A DNA stretch of 38,657 nt from Oscillospiraceae bacterium. Lineage in GTDB: Bacteria; Bacillota; Clostridia; Oscillospirales; Oscillospiraceae. Below the pieces are notes generated by a model. That model was not told where the DNA came from and did no database searches. It saw only the letters and a list, made by a program, of their open reading frames with translations. The stretch lies in the NCBI GenBank assembly GCA_016293265.1, contig JAEDEN010000008.1:1-38657 (forward strand). Direction: 5' to 3'. The translations under genes were made by a program, and so were the position numbers. Within the stretch, counting starts at the first letter, position 1. Each line of letters opens with the position of its first letter. Below, in pieces: positions 16,459 to 23,765 of the stretch.

Positions 16459-16926
16459 CTATTCCAGAGGCACCGTGTGGCCGTCCAGCCTGCCCTGTTC
16501 AATGGTCACTACGGCGTAAAAGGGATGGTGATAGTCCCCGATGCTGCCGGGATTGACAAAGAGGGTCTTGCCCCGCTTGTCCACCAGGGGGCGGTGGGTG
16601 TGGCCGAAGAGCAGCAGGTCCAGGTTTTCCTCCTCTGCCTTGAGCCCCGCCGCCAGAAGGGACTGCTTTACCCCCAGGGTGTGGCCGTGGCAGAGCAGGA
16701 TGCGCTTGTCCTCCAGGCACACCAGCCGCTCGGCCTGCTCCCAGGAGCGGTAGTCGCAGTTGCCGGGGACCTGCTCCAGGGGGATGGAGGGGAAGCGGTC
16801 CCGGAGCCGTTCGCCGTCCCGCCAGCAGTCCCCCAGGTGGAAGATCATCCGGGGCTGTTCCTTTTCCACCGCCCGCACCATATGTTCCACGTTCCCGTGG
16901 GAATCGGAAAGCACCAGGATCTTCAT
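16459..16926 (-). CDS. YfcE/MJ0936-family metallophosphoesterase
   Basis: A 155-residue calcineurin-like phosphodiesterase with a dinuclear metal site. Seen: the motifs DSHGN (residues 8-12), LGDCWRDG, GNCDYR, LLCHGHTLG, and FGHTHRP, followed by LFVNPGSIG. These supply the expected Asp, Asn and His metal ligands. Family members hydrolyse artificial phosphodiesters, and one archaeal member has a reported phosphodiesterase activity; the cellular substrate here is unknown. The ATG has AAGGAGG upstream on the - strand. It is divergent from sdpR and convergent with iscU, thus a single-gene unit. Confidence 0.92.
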   Translation of the reverse strand: MKILVLSDSHGNVEHMVRAVEKEQPRMIFHLGDCWRDGERLRDRFPSIPLEQVPGNCDYRSWEQAERLVCLEDKRILLCHGHTLGVKQSLLAAGLKAEEENLDLLLFGHTHRPLVDKRGKTLFVNPGSIGDYHHPFYAVVTIEQGRLDGHTVPLE

Positions 16927-16981
16927 AGGGTCTCCTCCTTATACGCCGGGGCCCTTTCGCCGGAAGGCCGCCTTTGCAGGT

Positions 16982-17010
16982 AGTATACGCCCTTTTCCGC
17001 CGCCGCGCAA
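16982..17010 (-). promoter_or_regulatory. Promoter of the phosphodiesterase gene
   Basis: Read on the - strand: TTGCGC (17010-17005), 17-nt spacer, TATACT (16987-16982). It is 56 nt before the start codon. Confidence 0.55.
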
Positions 17011-17026
17011 CAGGGAAAAGAATATC

Positions 17027-17046
17027 ATTTAGAAAAATTTCTAAAT
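17027..17046. promoter_or_regulatory. Operator O1 for the SdpR-like repressor
   Basis: 20-bp near-perfect palindrome ATTTAGAAAAATTTCTAAAT just upstream of the sdpR -35 box. It is almost identical to O2 at 17083-17102. AT-rich composition stands out in this GC-rich window. Confidence 0.75.
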
Positions 17047-17051
17047 ACCTG

Positions 17052-17080
17052 TTGACAATGGCATTCCTGCGGGCTATCTT
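17052..17080 (+). promoter_or_regulatory. Promoter of sdpR-sdpI
   Basis: Consensus -35 TTGACA (17052-17057), 17-nt spacer, -10 TATCTT (17075-17080). It lies between the two palindromes. Confidence 0.7.
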
Positions 17081-17082
17081 AT

Positions 17083-17102
17083 ATTTAGAAAATTTTCTAA
17101 AT
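17083..17102. promoter_or_regulatory. Operator O2 for the SdpR-like repressor
   Basis: Perfect 20-bp palindrome ATTTAGAAAATTTTCTAAAT (22 bp counting the flanking T/A) covering the expected transcription start. Its centre is 56 bp from that of O1. ArsR-family repressors bind such palindromes, and the site is directly upstream of an ArsR-family gene, so autoregulation is the natural reading. Confidence 0.8.
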
Positions 17103-17122
17103 ACTTTTTGAGAGGTGATCCA

Positions 17123-17407
17123 ATGAGCTTTGCGGAGACCTTCAAGGCCCTCTCCGATCCCGTCCGGCGGGACATCCTGACCTATCTGAAAAACGGCCGG
17201 CTGTCTGCCGGGGAGATCGGCAGCCACTTTGACATGACCGGCGCCACCATCTCCTACCACCTGGGCATTCTGAAAAAGGCAGGACTGGTGTTTGAGAGCC
17301 GGGAGAAGAACTACATTTATTACGAGCTGAACACCTCCGTGGTGGAGGAAGTCATGCTCTGGCTTTCGGAATTGAAAGGAGAAAAAGACCATGCTGAAAA
17401 AGAATAA
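17123..17407 (+). CDS. sdpR: ArsR-family repressor, SdpR type
   Basis: A 94-residue winged-helix repressor. Seen: FKALSDPVRRDILTYLKNGRLSAGEIGSHFDMTGATISYHLGILKKAGLVFESREKNYIYYELN, the standard ArsR fold with recognition helix ATISYHLGILKKAGL. The metal-binding ELCVCDL motif of arsenic/zinc sensors is absent, as in SdpR. In B. subtilis SdpR represses its own operon and is sequestered at the membrane by SdpI when the SdpC toxin is present. Here the same pair exists without an adjacent toxin gene. Start ATG at 17123 follows AGAGGTG (17111-17117); a TTG at 17108 is unlikely. It overlaps sdpI by 17 nt. Confidence 0.88.
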   Translation: MSFAETFKALSDPVRRDILTYLKNGRLSAGEIGSHFDMTGATISYHLGILKKAGLVFESREKNYIYYELNTSVVEEVMLWLSELKGEKDHAEKE

Positions 17408-18041
17408 GGGTACCATTATTTTGACTACACTCGTCACCGCCGCGCCGGTGCTGCTGGGGCTGTTGCTGTGGTCCCGCCTGCCGGACACCATCGCCACCCA
17501 TTTTGATATTGCCGGCGAGCCCAACGGTTGGTCCTCCAAGGCCTTCGCCGTGTTCGCCATCCCCGGTTTTCTGGTGGTCTGCCAACTGCTTTGCACCTTC
17601 GGCACCATGACGGACCCCAGGAAAAAGAACATCCAGCAGAAGATGTTCCGCCTGGTGCTGTGGATCTGCCCGGTGATCTCCGTTTTGATCTGCAGCTGTA
17701 TGTATCTCTACGCCCTGGGGTATGGGGTGGATATGGGCCGCATCTGCGGACTGCTGGTGGGGCTGCTGTTCATCATCATCGGCAATTACCTGCCCAAGTG
17801 CCGCCAGACCTACACCATGGGCGTCAAGACCCCCTGGGCCCTGGCGGACGAGGAGAACTGGAACCACACCCACCGCTTCGGCGGCCGGCTGTGGATGGCG
17901 GCGGGCGCGGTGTTCCTGGTGCTGACGGTGCTGGGGGTCATGAACACGGTGTGGACCCTGGTGATGATCCTGGTGGTGGCGCTGCTGCCGGCGCTGTATT
18001 CCTTCCTCTATTACCTGCGCCACCAGCAGGAGGACATTTGA
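17391..18041 (+). CDS. sdpI: SdpI-family membrane protein (DUF1648 domain)
   Basis: Integral membrane protein of 216 residues. The N-terminal DUF1648 segment is recognisable: RLPDTIATHFDIAGEPNGWSSK (about residues 27-48). A SdpI domain with several membrane segments follows, including the conserved stretch NYLPKCRQTYTMGVKTPWALADEENWNHTHRFGGRLW. SdpI of B. subtilis gives immunity to the killing factor SdpC and acts as a signal receptor for SdpR; by gene order the same circuit is likely here. Start ATG with GAAAGGAG (17374-17381), 9 nt upstream and inside sdpR, indicates coupled expression. Ligand unknown. Confidence 0.9.
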   Translation: MLKKNKGTIILTTLVTAAPVLLGLLLWSRLPDTIATHFDIAGEPNGWSSKAFAVFAIPGFLVVCQLLCTFGTMTDPRKKNIQQKMFRLVLWICPVISVLICSCMYLYALGYGVDMGRICGLLVGLLFIIIGNYLPKCRQTYTMGVKTPWALADEENWNHTHRFGGRLWMAAGAVFLVLTVLGVMNTVWTLVMILVVALLPALYSFLYYLRHQQEDI

Positions 18042-18066
18042 CACGGCGCAGAGAATTTGGTATCCT
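18038..18066 (+). promoter_or_regulatory. Probable promoter for the small unknown gene
   Basis: Consensus -35 TTGACA (18038-18043, overlapping the sdpI stop codon), 17-nt spacer, TATCCT (18061-18066). It would give a leader of about 95 nt that contains the hairpin at 18087-18120. Confidence 0.5.
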
Positions 18067-18086
18067 GTATAAAATCTCAAAAATTT

Positions 18087-18120
18087 GCACCGCGAGGCAG
18101 AATACTTTGCCTCGCGGTGC
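18087..18120. other. Perfect 13-bp hairpin in a leader region
   Basis: GCACCGCGAGGCA / TGCCTCGCGGTGC with an 8-nt loop. On the + strand no T-run follows, so it is not a standard terminator in that direction. On the - strand an AAATTTTT stretch follows, but no - strand gene needs terminating there. It sits 48 nt before the next start codon; it could stabilise the mRNA 5' end or be part of a regulator. Confidence 0.6.
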
Positions 18121-18167
18121 CGCGCTCCTCGCCGGGCGCGGCTCTGCTTTTGAAAAGAGGAACCCAT

Positions 18168-18482
18168 ATGGACCATACCTTTGACTTTCTGGACAGGAAC
18201 TTTTTCACCAAGGCCTCTGTCTTCCCCGGCAGCGTGGGCACCTTCCGCTACCGCTTCCAGCGCAGCGGCTGGCTGGACCAGGAGGGCTCCGCCATCCAGG
18301 TCTGGGTGTATGAAAACACCAGCTTTGAGCTGGCCCGGGACGTGGAGACCGAAACCTTCCCCTGGACGGAGGAGGGCGTGGAGAAGATCAAGGCCTGGCT
18401 GACGGCCAAGCTGGATGAGCGGGGGACGGAGCGCTACCGCATCCCCTACCGGACGAAAGATGTATCTGAATCTGCTGAATGA
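18168..18482 (+). CDS. Conserved-looking 104-residue protein of unknown function
   Basis: I do not recognise the family. The protein (MDHTFDFLDRNFFTKASVFPG ...) has no signal peptide or membrane segment. It is rich in aromatic residues, with an apparent beta-rich N-terminal half (GTFRYRFQRSGW, AIQVWVYENTSFELARD) and a helical second half (EEGVEKIKAWLTAKLDE). Start ATG at 18168 follows AAAGAGG (18154-18160) with 7-nt spacing; an upstream extension to 18057 would run through the hairpin and is unlikely. It overlaps the radical SAM gene by 23 nt, so the two are translated together and may act in one process. Confidence 0.7.
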   Translation: MDHTFDFLDRNFFTKASVFPGSVGTFRYRFQRSGWLDQEGSAIQVWVYENTSFELARDVETETFPWTEEGVEKIKAWLTAKLDERGTERYRIPYRTKDVSESAE

Positions 18483-19359
18483 CCGGCTGAAGGAGGCCTA
18501 TGGCGTCAAGGTCTATAAGCTGGCCCTTTCCTCCGGCTGCTCCTGCCCCAACCGGGACGGAACCCTGGGAACACGGGGCTGCATCTTCTGCGACGGCGCT
18601 GGGGCCTTTGCGGCCAGCGGCGGCATCGGGGAGCAGATGGAAGATGCCAAGGCCCGCCTCAGGGGAAAGATCAAGGGCCAGGCGAAGTACATCGCCTATT
18701 TTCAATCCTTCACCAACACCTACGGGGACATCGGGCGGCTGGAGGCCCTGTTCTCCGCCGCCATGGAGGGGGAGGAGGTCGTGGTCCTCTCCGTGGCCAC
18801 CCGGCCGGACTGCCTGGGGCAGGAGGTTCTGGCCATGCTGGAGCGGCTGGGGCGGCGGAAGCCGGTCTGGGTGGAGCTGGGGCTCCAGACCATCCATCCG
18901 GCCACGGCGGCCTACATCCGCCGGGGCTACGGCCTGGAGGTGTACGACCGGGCGGTGGAGGACCTTCACGCCGCCGGGGCGGAGGTGGTGGTCCACCAGA
19001 TCCTGGGCCTGCCCGGGGAGACGGCGGCGGACATGGCGGAGACTGCCCGCTACATCGGAAAAAGCGGGGCGGAGGGGATCAAATTCCACCTGCTCCACGT
19101 CCTCCGGGGAACCGACCTTGCGGCGGAATACCGGGCGGGGAAATTTGAGGTGATGACCCCGGAGGCCTACATCGCCGCCCTGGAGGAATGCGTGCGCAGC
19201 ATCCCCCGGGAGATGGTCATCCACCGCCTCACCGGCGACGGAGCCAAGCGGGACCTGGTCGCCCCCCTTTGGAGCGGGGATAAAAAACGGGTGCTGAATG
19301 CCATCCACGCCTCCTTTGCCCGCCACGATGTGGAGCAGGGAAGCGCATACCGGCCCTGA
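18460..19359 (+). CDS. TIGR01212-family radical SAM protein (YtqA/YhcC-like)
   Basis: Radical S-adenosylmethionine enzyme of 299 residues. The N-terminal cluster motif is CPNRDGTLGTRGCIFC, with cysteines C29, C41 and C44, the spacing seen in the YhcC/YtqA group. FQSFTNTYGDIGRLE, LSVATRPDCL, VELGLQTIHPAT, VVVHQILGLPGET, IKFHLLHVLRGTDLAAEY and MVIHRLTGDGAKRDLVAP are family hallmarks, the last with the C-terminal histidine/arginine region. The reaction is not known for the family; RNA or protein modification has been suggested for relatives. Start ATG at 18460 overlaps the preceding gene; no strong site of its own is seen, supporting coupling. A terminator begins at its stop codon. Confidence 0.9.
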   Translation: MYLNLLNDRLKEAYGVKVYKLALSSGCSCPNRDGTLGTRGCIFCDGAGAFAASGGIGEQMEDAKARLRGKIKGQAKYIAYFQSFTNTYGDIGRLEALFSAAMEGEEVVVLSVATRPDCLGQEVLAMLERLGRRKPVWVELGLQTIHPATAAYIRRGYGLEVYDRAVEDLHAAGAEVVVHQILGLPGETAADMAETARYIGKSGAEGIKFHLLHVLRGTDLAAEYRAGKFEVMTPEAYIAALEECVRSIPREMVIHRLTGDGAKRDLVAPLWSGDKKRVLNAIHASFARHDVEQGSAYRP

Positions 19360-19384
19360 GCGGAGCCCTGGGGCTCCGCTTTTT
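19359..19384 (+). terminator. Terminator of the radical SAM unit
   Basis: Stem AGCGGAGCC / GGCTCCGCT with a CTGG loop, followed by TTTT. Confidence 0.8.
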
Positions 19385-19435
19385 GCAGAAAAGCGTTATT
19401 TTTCCGATAATATCACGAAAATGGGGGACGCCGCG

Positions 19436-19464
19436 TTGAATCCCGCCTCTTCTTATGGTATCAT
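19436..19464 (+). promoter_or_regulatory. Promoter of the molybdenum hydroxylase operon
   Basis: TTGAAT (19436-19441), 17-nt spacer, TATCAT (19459-19464), 45 nt before the GTG start of the FAD subunit. No inverted repeat that would suggest an operator was seen close by. Confidence 0.65.
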
Positions 19465-19509
19465 AACTCCGTATGAAAAGAGCCCCAAGGGGCGAAGGAG
19501 GAAAAACGG

Positions 19510-20301
19510 GTGCTGACGATCAGGCAATACGTCCGGGCAAGGAGTCTGGAGGAGGCATATACGCTGTGCCAAAAGCGGGGAAATGTGGTGCTGGGCGGCA
19601 TGGCGTGGCTGAAGATGCAAACACGCAGTGTGGTGACCGCCATTGACCTTTGTGATTTGAAGCTGGATACCATTGAGGAAACGGAGACGGCGTTCTCCAT
19701 CGGCGCCATGACGCCCCTGCGGGCGCTGGAGACCCATGAGGGGCTGAACGCCCTCTCCCGGGGGGCCGTGGCTGAAAGCCTGAAGGGCATCGTGGGGGTG
19801 CAGTTCCGCAACACCGCCACGGTGGGGGGCAGCGTCTATGCCCGCTTCGGCTTTTCCGACGTGACCACCCTTCTTCTGGCCCTGGGGGCCAGGGTGGAGC
19901 TTTACAAGGGGGGCGTCATGTCCCTGGAGGACTTCAACGCCCTGCCCCGGAAGCAGCGGGACATCCTGGTGCGCGTCATCGTGCCGAAACGGGAGATGAA
20001 GATCGCCTACCGGTCCCAGCGGAACACGAAAACCGACCTTCCCGTCCTCACCTGCGCCGTGGCCGGAGGGGAAGGGGAGGCCCTGGCCGTGGTGGGCGCC
20101 CGGCCCGCCATCGCCCGGGTGTTCCGGGACGAAACGGGGATCTTGAAAAACGGCGTCACGGAGGAATCCGCCGCCGCCTTTGGCGCCTGGGTGGCGGAGC
20201 AGGCGGATTTCGGAAGCAATTCCCGGGCCGGCGGGGAGTACCGCAGGCGGGTGTGCGCGGTGCTGGTGCGCCGCTGCGCCATGGCATGGAAGGAGGGCTG
20301 A
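19510..20301 (+). CDS. Molybdenum hydroxylase, FAD-binding subunit
   Basis: Medium subunit of a xanthine-dehydrogenase-family enzyme; passes electrons from the 2Fe-2S clusters to FAD. The FAD loops are visible: LGGMAWLKM (the first Gly-rich phosphate-binding loop) and GVQFRNTATVGGSVYARFGFSD (the second). Length 263 is shorter than the ~290 of CO dehydrogenase CoxM-like subunits; the C-terminal domain is compact. Its size and sequence recall the FAD subunit annotated in gut Firmicutes as probable selenate reductase or Se-dependent xanthine dehydrogenase, which I cannot confirm. Start is GTG at 19510 after GAAGGAGG. The 2Fe-2S gene starts 1 nt after its stop. Confidence 0.9.
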   Translation: MLTIRQYVRARSLEEAYTLCQKRGNVVLGGMAWLKMQTRSVVTAIDLCDLKLDTIEETETAFSIGAMTPLRALETHEGLNALSRGAVAESLKGIVGVQFRNTATVGGSVYARFGFSDVTTLLLALGARVELYKGGVMSLEDFNALPRKQRDILVRVIVPKREMKIAYRSQRNTKTDLPVLTCAVAGGEGEALAVVGARPAIARVFRDETGILKNGVTEESAAAFGAWVAEQADFGSNSRAGGEYRRRVCAVLVRRCAMAWKEG

Positions 20302-20302
20302 T

Positions 20303-20761
20303 ATGCTCATTACGCTTACTTTGAACGGCAAGGCCGTTACCGCTGACATCGCCCCTGATATGCTGCTGCTGGACTTTCTCCGCAGCCGGGGCTGCGTCAG
20401 CGTGAAACGGGGGTGCGGCACCGCCAACTGCGGCCTGTGCACCGTTTTGATGGACGGCAGGCCCATTCTCTCCTGCTCCACCCTGGCCGCCCGGGCTGCC
20501 GGACACCACATCCAGACCCTGGAGGGATTGCAGGCGGAGGCGGAGGACTTCGCCGCCTTCGTGGCGGACCAGGGAGCGGAGCAGTGCGGCTTCTGCAACC
20601 CCGGCTTCGTGATGAACACCATCGCCCTCCTGCGGGAGAATCCCCACCCCACCGACGACGAGATCCGCTCCTATCTGGCGGGAAACCTGTGCCGCTGCTC
20701 CGGCTATGAGGGGCAGCTTCGGGGCATCCGGGCCTATCTGGACCGGAAAGAGGAGGGCTGA
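20303..20761 (+). CDS. Molybdenum hydroxylase, [2Fe-2S] subunit
   Basis: Small iron-sulfur subunit carrying two [2Fe-2S] clusters. The plant-ferredoxin-type N-terminal domain has C38, C43, C46 and C58 (GCGTANCGLC ... LSC); the helical C-terminal domain has C95, C98, C130 and C132 (QCGFCNPGF ... NLCRCSGYEG). All eight ligands are present. Length is 152 residues, standard. Start ATG at 20303 with AAGGAGGG upstream; the stop of the FAD subunit ends 1 nt before. Electrons should flow from the Mo centre through this subunit to FAD. Confidence 0.95.
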   Translation: MLITLTLNGKAVTADIAPDMLLLDFLRSRGCVSVKRGCGTANCGLCTVLMDGRPILSCSTLAARAAGHHIQTLEGLQAEAEDFAAFVADQGAEQCGFCNPGFVMNTIALLRENPHPTDDEIRSYLAGNLCRCSGYEGQLRGIRAYLDRKEEG

Positions 20762-20763
20762 GG

Positions 20764-23049
20764 ATGGAAAAGGAACTGAATACCGTAAACCGGGGCCTGC
20801 GGAAAAAGGACGCCATGCAGCTTCTTCTGGGCAAGGGGGTGTATCTGGAGGATATCACCCCCAGGGACGCCCTTGTGGTGAAGGTGCTGCGCAGCCCCCA
20901 CGCCCATGCCCTCATCCGGGAGATCGACACCGCCCTTGCCGAAAAGGTGGAGGGCATCGCTGCGGTTTATACCTACAAGGACGTGCCCCAGCGGCGCTTT
21001 ACCCTGGCGGGCCAGACCAGCCCGGAGCCCTCCCCCTGGGACCGGCTGATCCTGGACCGGCGGGTGCGCTACGTGGGGGACCCCGTGGCCATCGTGGCGG
21101 GGGAGAACGAGAAGTGCGTGGACCAGGCCCTGCGCCGCATCAAGGTGGCCTATGAGGTGCTGGAACCGGTGCTGGACATTCACACCGCCCTGGACAACCC
21201 CGTTCTGGTCCATCCGGAGGAGGACTGGGTCTCCGCCCTGCCTGTGGGGGCGGACAACAAGCGCAACCTCTGCGCCCATGATGTGACGGAGGAGGGCGAC
21301 GTGGAGGCCGTGATGGCCCGGTGCGACGTCACCTTCACCCGGACCTACCGGACAAAGCCCTGCCAGCAGGCCATGATGGAGACCTTCCGCACCTATACGG
21401 AGATGGACGCCTACGGCCGCCTCCATGTCATCAGCTCCACCCAGATCGTCTTCCACCTGCGGCGCATCATCGCCAATGCCCTGGATATCCCCCAGAGCAA
21501 GGTCCGGGTGGAAAAGCCCCGCATCGGCGGCGGCTTCGGCGCCAAGCAGACCAGCGTGGCGGAGATCTATCCCGCCTTCGTCACCTGGAAAACCGGCCGC
21601 CCCGCCCGGATGGTCTACTCCCGGAAGGAGTGCCAGACGGCGGGCTGCCCCCGCCACGAGATGGAGATGACGGTGCGCATCGGCGCCATGAAGGACGGCC
21701 GCATCCGGGCCATCGACCTCTACACCCTCTCCAACACCGGCGCCTACGGCGAGCACGGCCCCACCACCGTGGGCCTGTCCGGCCACAAGTCCATCCCCCT
21801 CTACACCGGGGGGCTGGAGGCCTTCCGCTTCGGCTACGACGTGGTCTACACCAACGTCCAGGCGGCGGGGGCCTACCGGGGCTACGGCGCCACCCAGGGC
21901 ATCTTCGCCCTGGAGTCCGCCGTCAACGAGCTGGCCCAGATGCTGGATATGGACCCCGTGGCCCTGCGGGAGAAGAATATCGTCAAAGAGGGCATGACCA
22001 TGCCGGCCTATTATAACGAGCGGGCCGACGCCTGCGCCCTGGACCGCTGCCTTGCCCGCTGCAAGGAGCTCTTCGGCTGGGCGGAGAAGTATCCCGTCCG
22101 GGACATGGGGAACGGCAAGGTCCGCGCCGCCGGCGTGGCCATGGCCATGCAGGGGTCCTGCATCTCCGCCCTGGATGTGGGCTCCGCCACCGTGCGCCTC
22201 CAGGAGGACGGCACCTACGCCCTGTCCATCGGCGCGGCGGATATGGGCACCGGCTGCGACACCATCCTGGCCCAGATCGCCTGCGAGTGCCTGGGCTGCG
22301 GGATGGAGGAGGTTACCGTCTTTGGGGCGGATACCGACGCCTCCCCCTATGATTCCGGCTCCTACGCCTCCTCCACCACCTATATCACCGGAAAGGCAGT
22401 GGAGCGGGCCTGCGCCGAGCTGAAGGAAAAGCTCCGGGCCATCGGCGCGGAGCTGCTGGGCTGCGCCGTGGAGGAGACGGAGTTCTTCCCCGGCGGCGTC
22501 CGCGGCGCCGGAGGGGAGGTCAGCCTGGCGAAGATCGCCAACAAGTCCACCATTTTCAACAATGTGGCCGCCCAGGCCACCGTTTCCCACTCCTCTCCCG
22601 TCTCTCCGCCGCCCTACATGGTGGGCATGGTGGAGATCGAGCTGGATAAGGAGACCGGCAGCGTGGAGATCCTGGACTACAAGGCCGTGGTGGACTGCGG
22701 CACCCCCATCAACCCCAACCTGGCCCGGGTCCAGGCGGAGGGCGGCATCGTCCAGGGCATCGGCATGGCCCTGAGCGAAAACGTGACCTACGACAGCCGG
22801 GGACGCATCGCGGAGAACAGCTTCCTCCAGTACAAGATCCCCACCCGCCTGGATATGGGCCGCCTTCAGGTGGAATTTGAGTCCAGCTACGAGCCCACCG
22901 GCCCCTTCGGGGCAAAATCCATCGGCGAGATCGTCATCAACACCCCCTCTCCCGCCCTGGCCCACGCCATCCAGCGGGCAACGGGGGTCTGGCACCGGAC
23001 ACTGCCCATCACGCCGGAGAAGATCCTGATGGGGAAGGATACCCCCTGA
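20764..23049 (+). CDS. Molybdenum hydroxylase, molybdopterin-binding catalytic subunit
   Basis: Large subunit of the xanthine dehydrogenase family, 761 residues. Seen: the a/b-hammerhead start GKGVYLEDI ... VKVLRSPHAHALI, the Mo-cofactor loops IGGGFGAKQ (254-262), GAYRGYGATQG, and GAADMGTGCDTILAQIA, and the end PFGAKSIGE with E722 in the place of the catalytic glutamate of xanthine dehydrogenase. No TGA codon interrupts the frame, so any selenium would be a labile ligand rather than selenocysteine. The substrate (purine, nicotinate, aldehyde or another heterocycle) cannot be told. The gene starts 2 nt after the 2Fe-2S gene. No cofactor-maturation gene (xdhC, mocA) lies in the window. Confidence 0.93.
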   Translation: MEKELNTVNRGLRKKDAMQLLLGKGVYLEDITPRDALVVKVLRSPHAHALIREIDTALAEKVEGIAAVYTYKDVPQRRFTLAGQTSPEPSPWDRLILDRRVRYVGDPVAIVAGENEKCVDQALRRIKVAYEVLEPVLDIHTALDNPVLVHPEEDWVSALPVGADNKRNLCAHDVTEEGDVEAVMARCDVTFTRTYRTKPCQQAMMETFRTYTEMDAYGRLHVISSTQIVFHLRRIIANALDIPQSKVRVEKPRIGGGFGAKQTSVAEIYPAFVTWKTGRPARMVYSRKECQTAGCPRHEMEMTVRIGAMKDGRIRAIDLYTLSNTGAYGEHGPTTVGLSGHKSIPLYTGGLEAFRFGYDVVYTNVQAAGAYRGYGATQGIFALESAVNELAQMLDMDPVALREKNIVKEGMTMPAYYNERADACALDRCLARCKELFGWAEKYPVRDMGNGKVRAAGVAMAMQGSCISALDVGSATVRLQEDGTYALSIGAADMGTGCDTILAQIACECLGCGMEEVTVFGADTDASPYDSGSYASSTTYITGKAVERACAELKEKLRAIGAELLGCAVEETEFFPGGVRGAGGEVSLAKIANKSTIFNNVAAQATVSHSSPVSPPPYMVGMVEIELDKETGSVEILDYKAVVDCGTPINPNLARVQAEGGIVQGIGMALSENVTYDSRGRIAENSFLQYKIPTRLDMGRLQVEFESSYEPTGPFGAKSIGEIVINTPSPALAHAIQRATGVWHRTLPITPEKILMGKDTP

Positions 23050-23098
23050 CGGACGGTTCCCGGCGGGGCCGCCTGTATACTGAAAGGAGCAGATTTCT

Positions 23099-23761
23099 AT
23101 GGAACTGACAATGAAGGAACTTCTGGACCTCTCCCATACCATGGCAGGGGCGTATCTGGAGGGCTTCACCTACCCCTGGGAGGCCCTGGAGGGCATCAAG
23201 GAGATGATCCTGGCTTTAGGGGAGAGCCTTCCCGCCGGGGAATATGACCAGGTGGCCCCCCAGGTCTGGGTGCATAAGACGGCCACCGTGGCCCCCACCG
23301 CCTATCTGGGCGCCCCCTGCATCATCGGCGCGGAGACGGAGGTGCGGCACTGCGCCTTCATCCGGGGCAGCGCCCTGGTTGGCAAAAAGTGCGTGGTGGG
23401 CAACAGCGTGGAGCTGAAAAACGTCATCCTCTTCGATAACGTCCAGACCCCCCATTACAACTACGTGGGAGACTCCATCCTGGGCTACAAGAGCCACATG
23501 GGGGCCGGCTCCATCACCTCCAACGTGAAGTCCGACAAGACCCTGGTCACCGTGAAAAACGGAGAAGAACGCCTGGAGACCGGGCGGAAGAAGTTCGGCG
23601 CCATCCTGGGCGACGGCGTGGAGGTGGGCTGCAACAGCGTCCTCAACCCCGGCACTGTCCTGGGACGGGGGGCCAGCGTCTATCCCACCTCCTGCGTCCG
23701 GGGCTGCGTCCCCGCCGGGCATATCTACAAGGACAAGGACCATATCGTGCTTCGCAAATAA
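23099..23761 (+). CDS. Left-handed beta-helix (hexapeptide) protein, GlmU C-terminal-like
   Basis: A 220-residue protein whose residues ~50-215 form hexapeptide repeats: VWVHKTATVAPTAYLGAPCIIGAETEVRHCAFIRGSALVGKKCVVGNSVELKNVILFD, then SYKSHMGAGSITSNVKSD-like and GDGVEVGCNSVLNPGTVLGRGASVYP. It resembles the acetyltransferase half of GlmU or a sugar-phosphate nucleotidyltransferase-like protein. There is no N-terminal nucleotidyltransferase domain: the first ~45 residues are a short helical cap. The ATG follows AAAGGAG by about 11 nt and lies 49 nt after the Mo subunit, so it is probably in that operon, although a functional link is unclear. A wider search could place it as a UDP-N-acetylglucosamine pyrophosphorylase-like protein. 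Confidence 0.8.
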   Translation: MELTMKELLDLSHTMAGAYLEGFTYPWEALEGIKEMILALGESLPAGEYDQVAPQVWVHKTATVAPTAYLGAPCIIGAETEVRHCAFIRGSALVGKKCVVGNSVELKNVILFDNVQTPHYNYVGDSILGYKSHMGAGSITSNVKSDKTLVTVKNGEERLETGRKKFGAILGDGVEVGCNSVLNPGTVLGRGASVYPTSCVRGCVPAGHIYKDKDHIVLRK

Positions 23762-23765
23762 AGAA

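Noticed and set aside
18087..18120. Hairpin as a + strand terminator of sdpI
   Set aside because: No T-run follows it on that strand; sdpI may simply be read through or end elsewhere.
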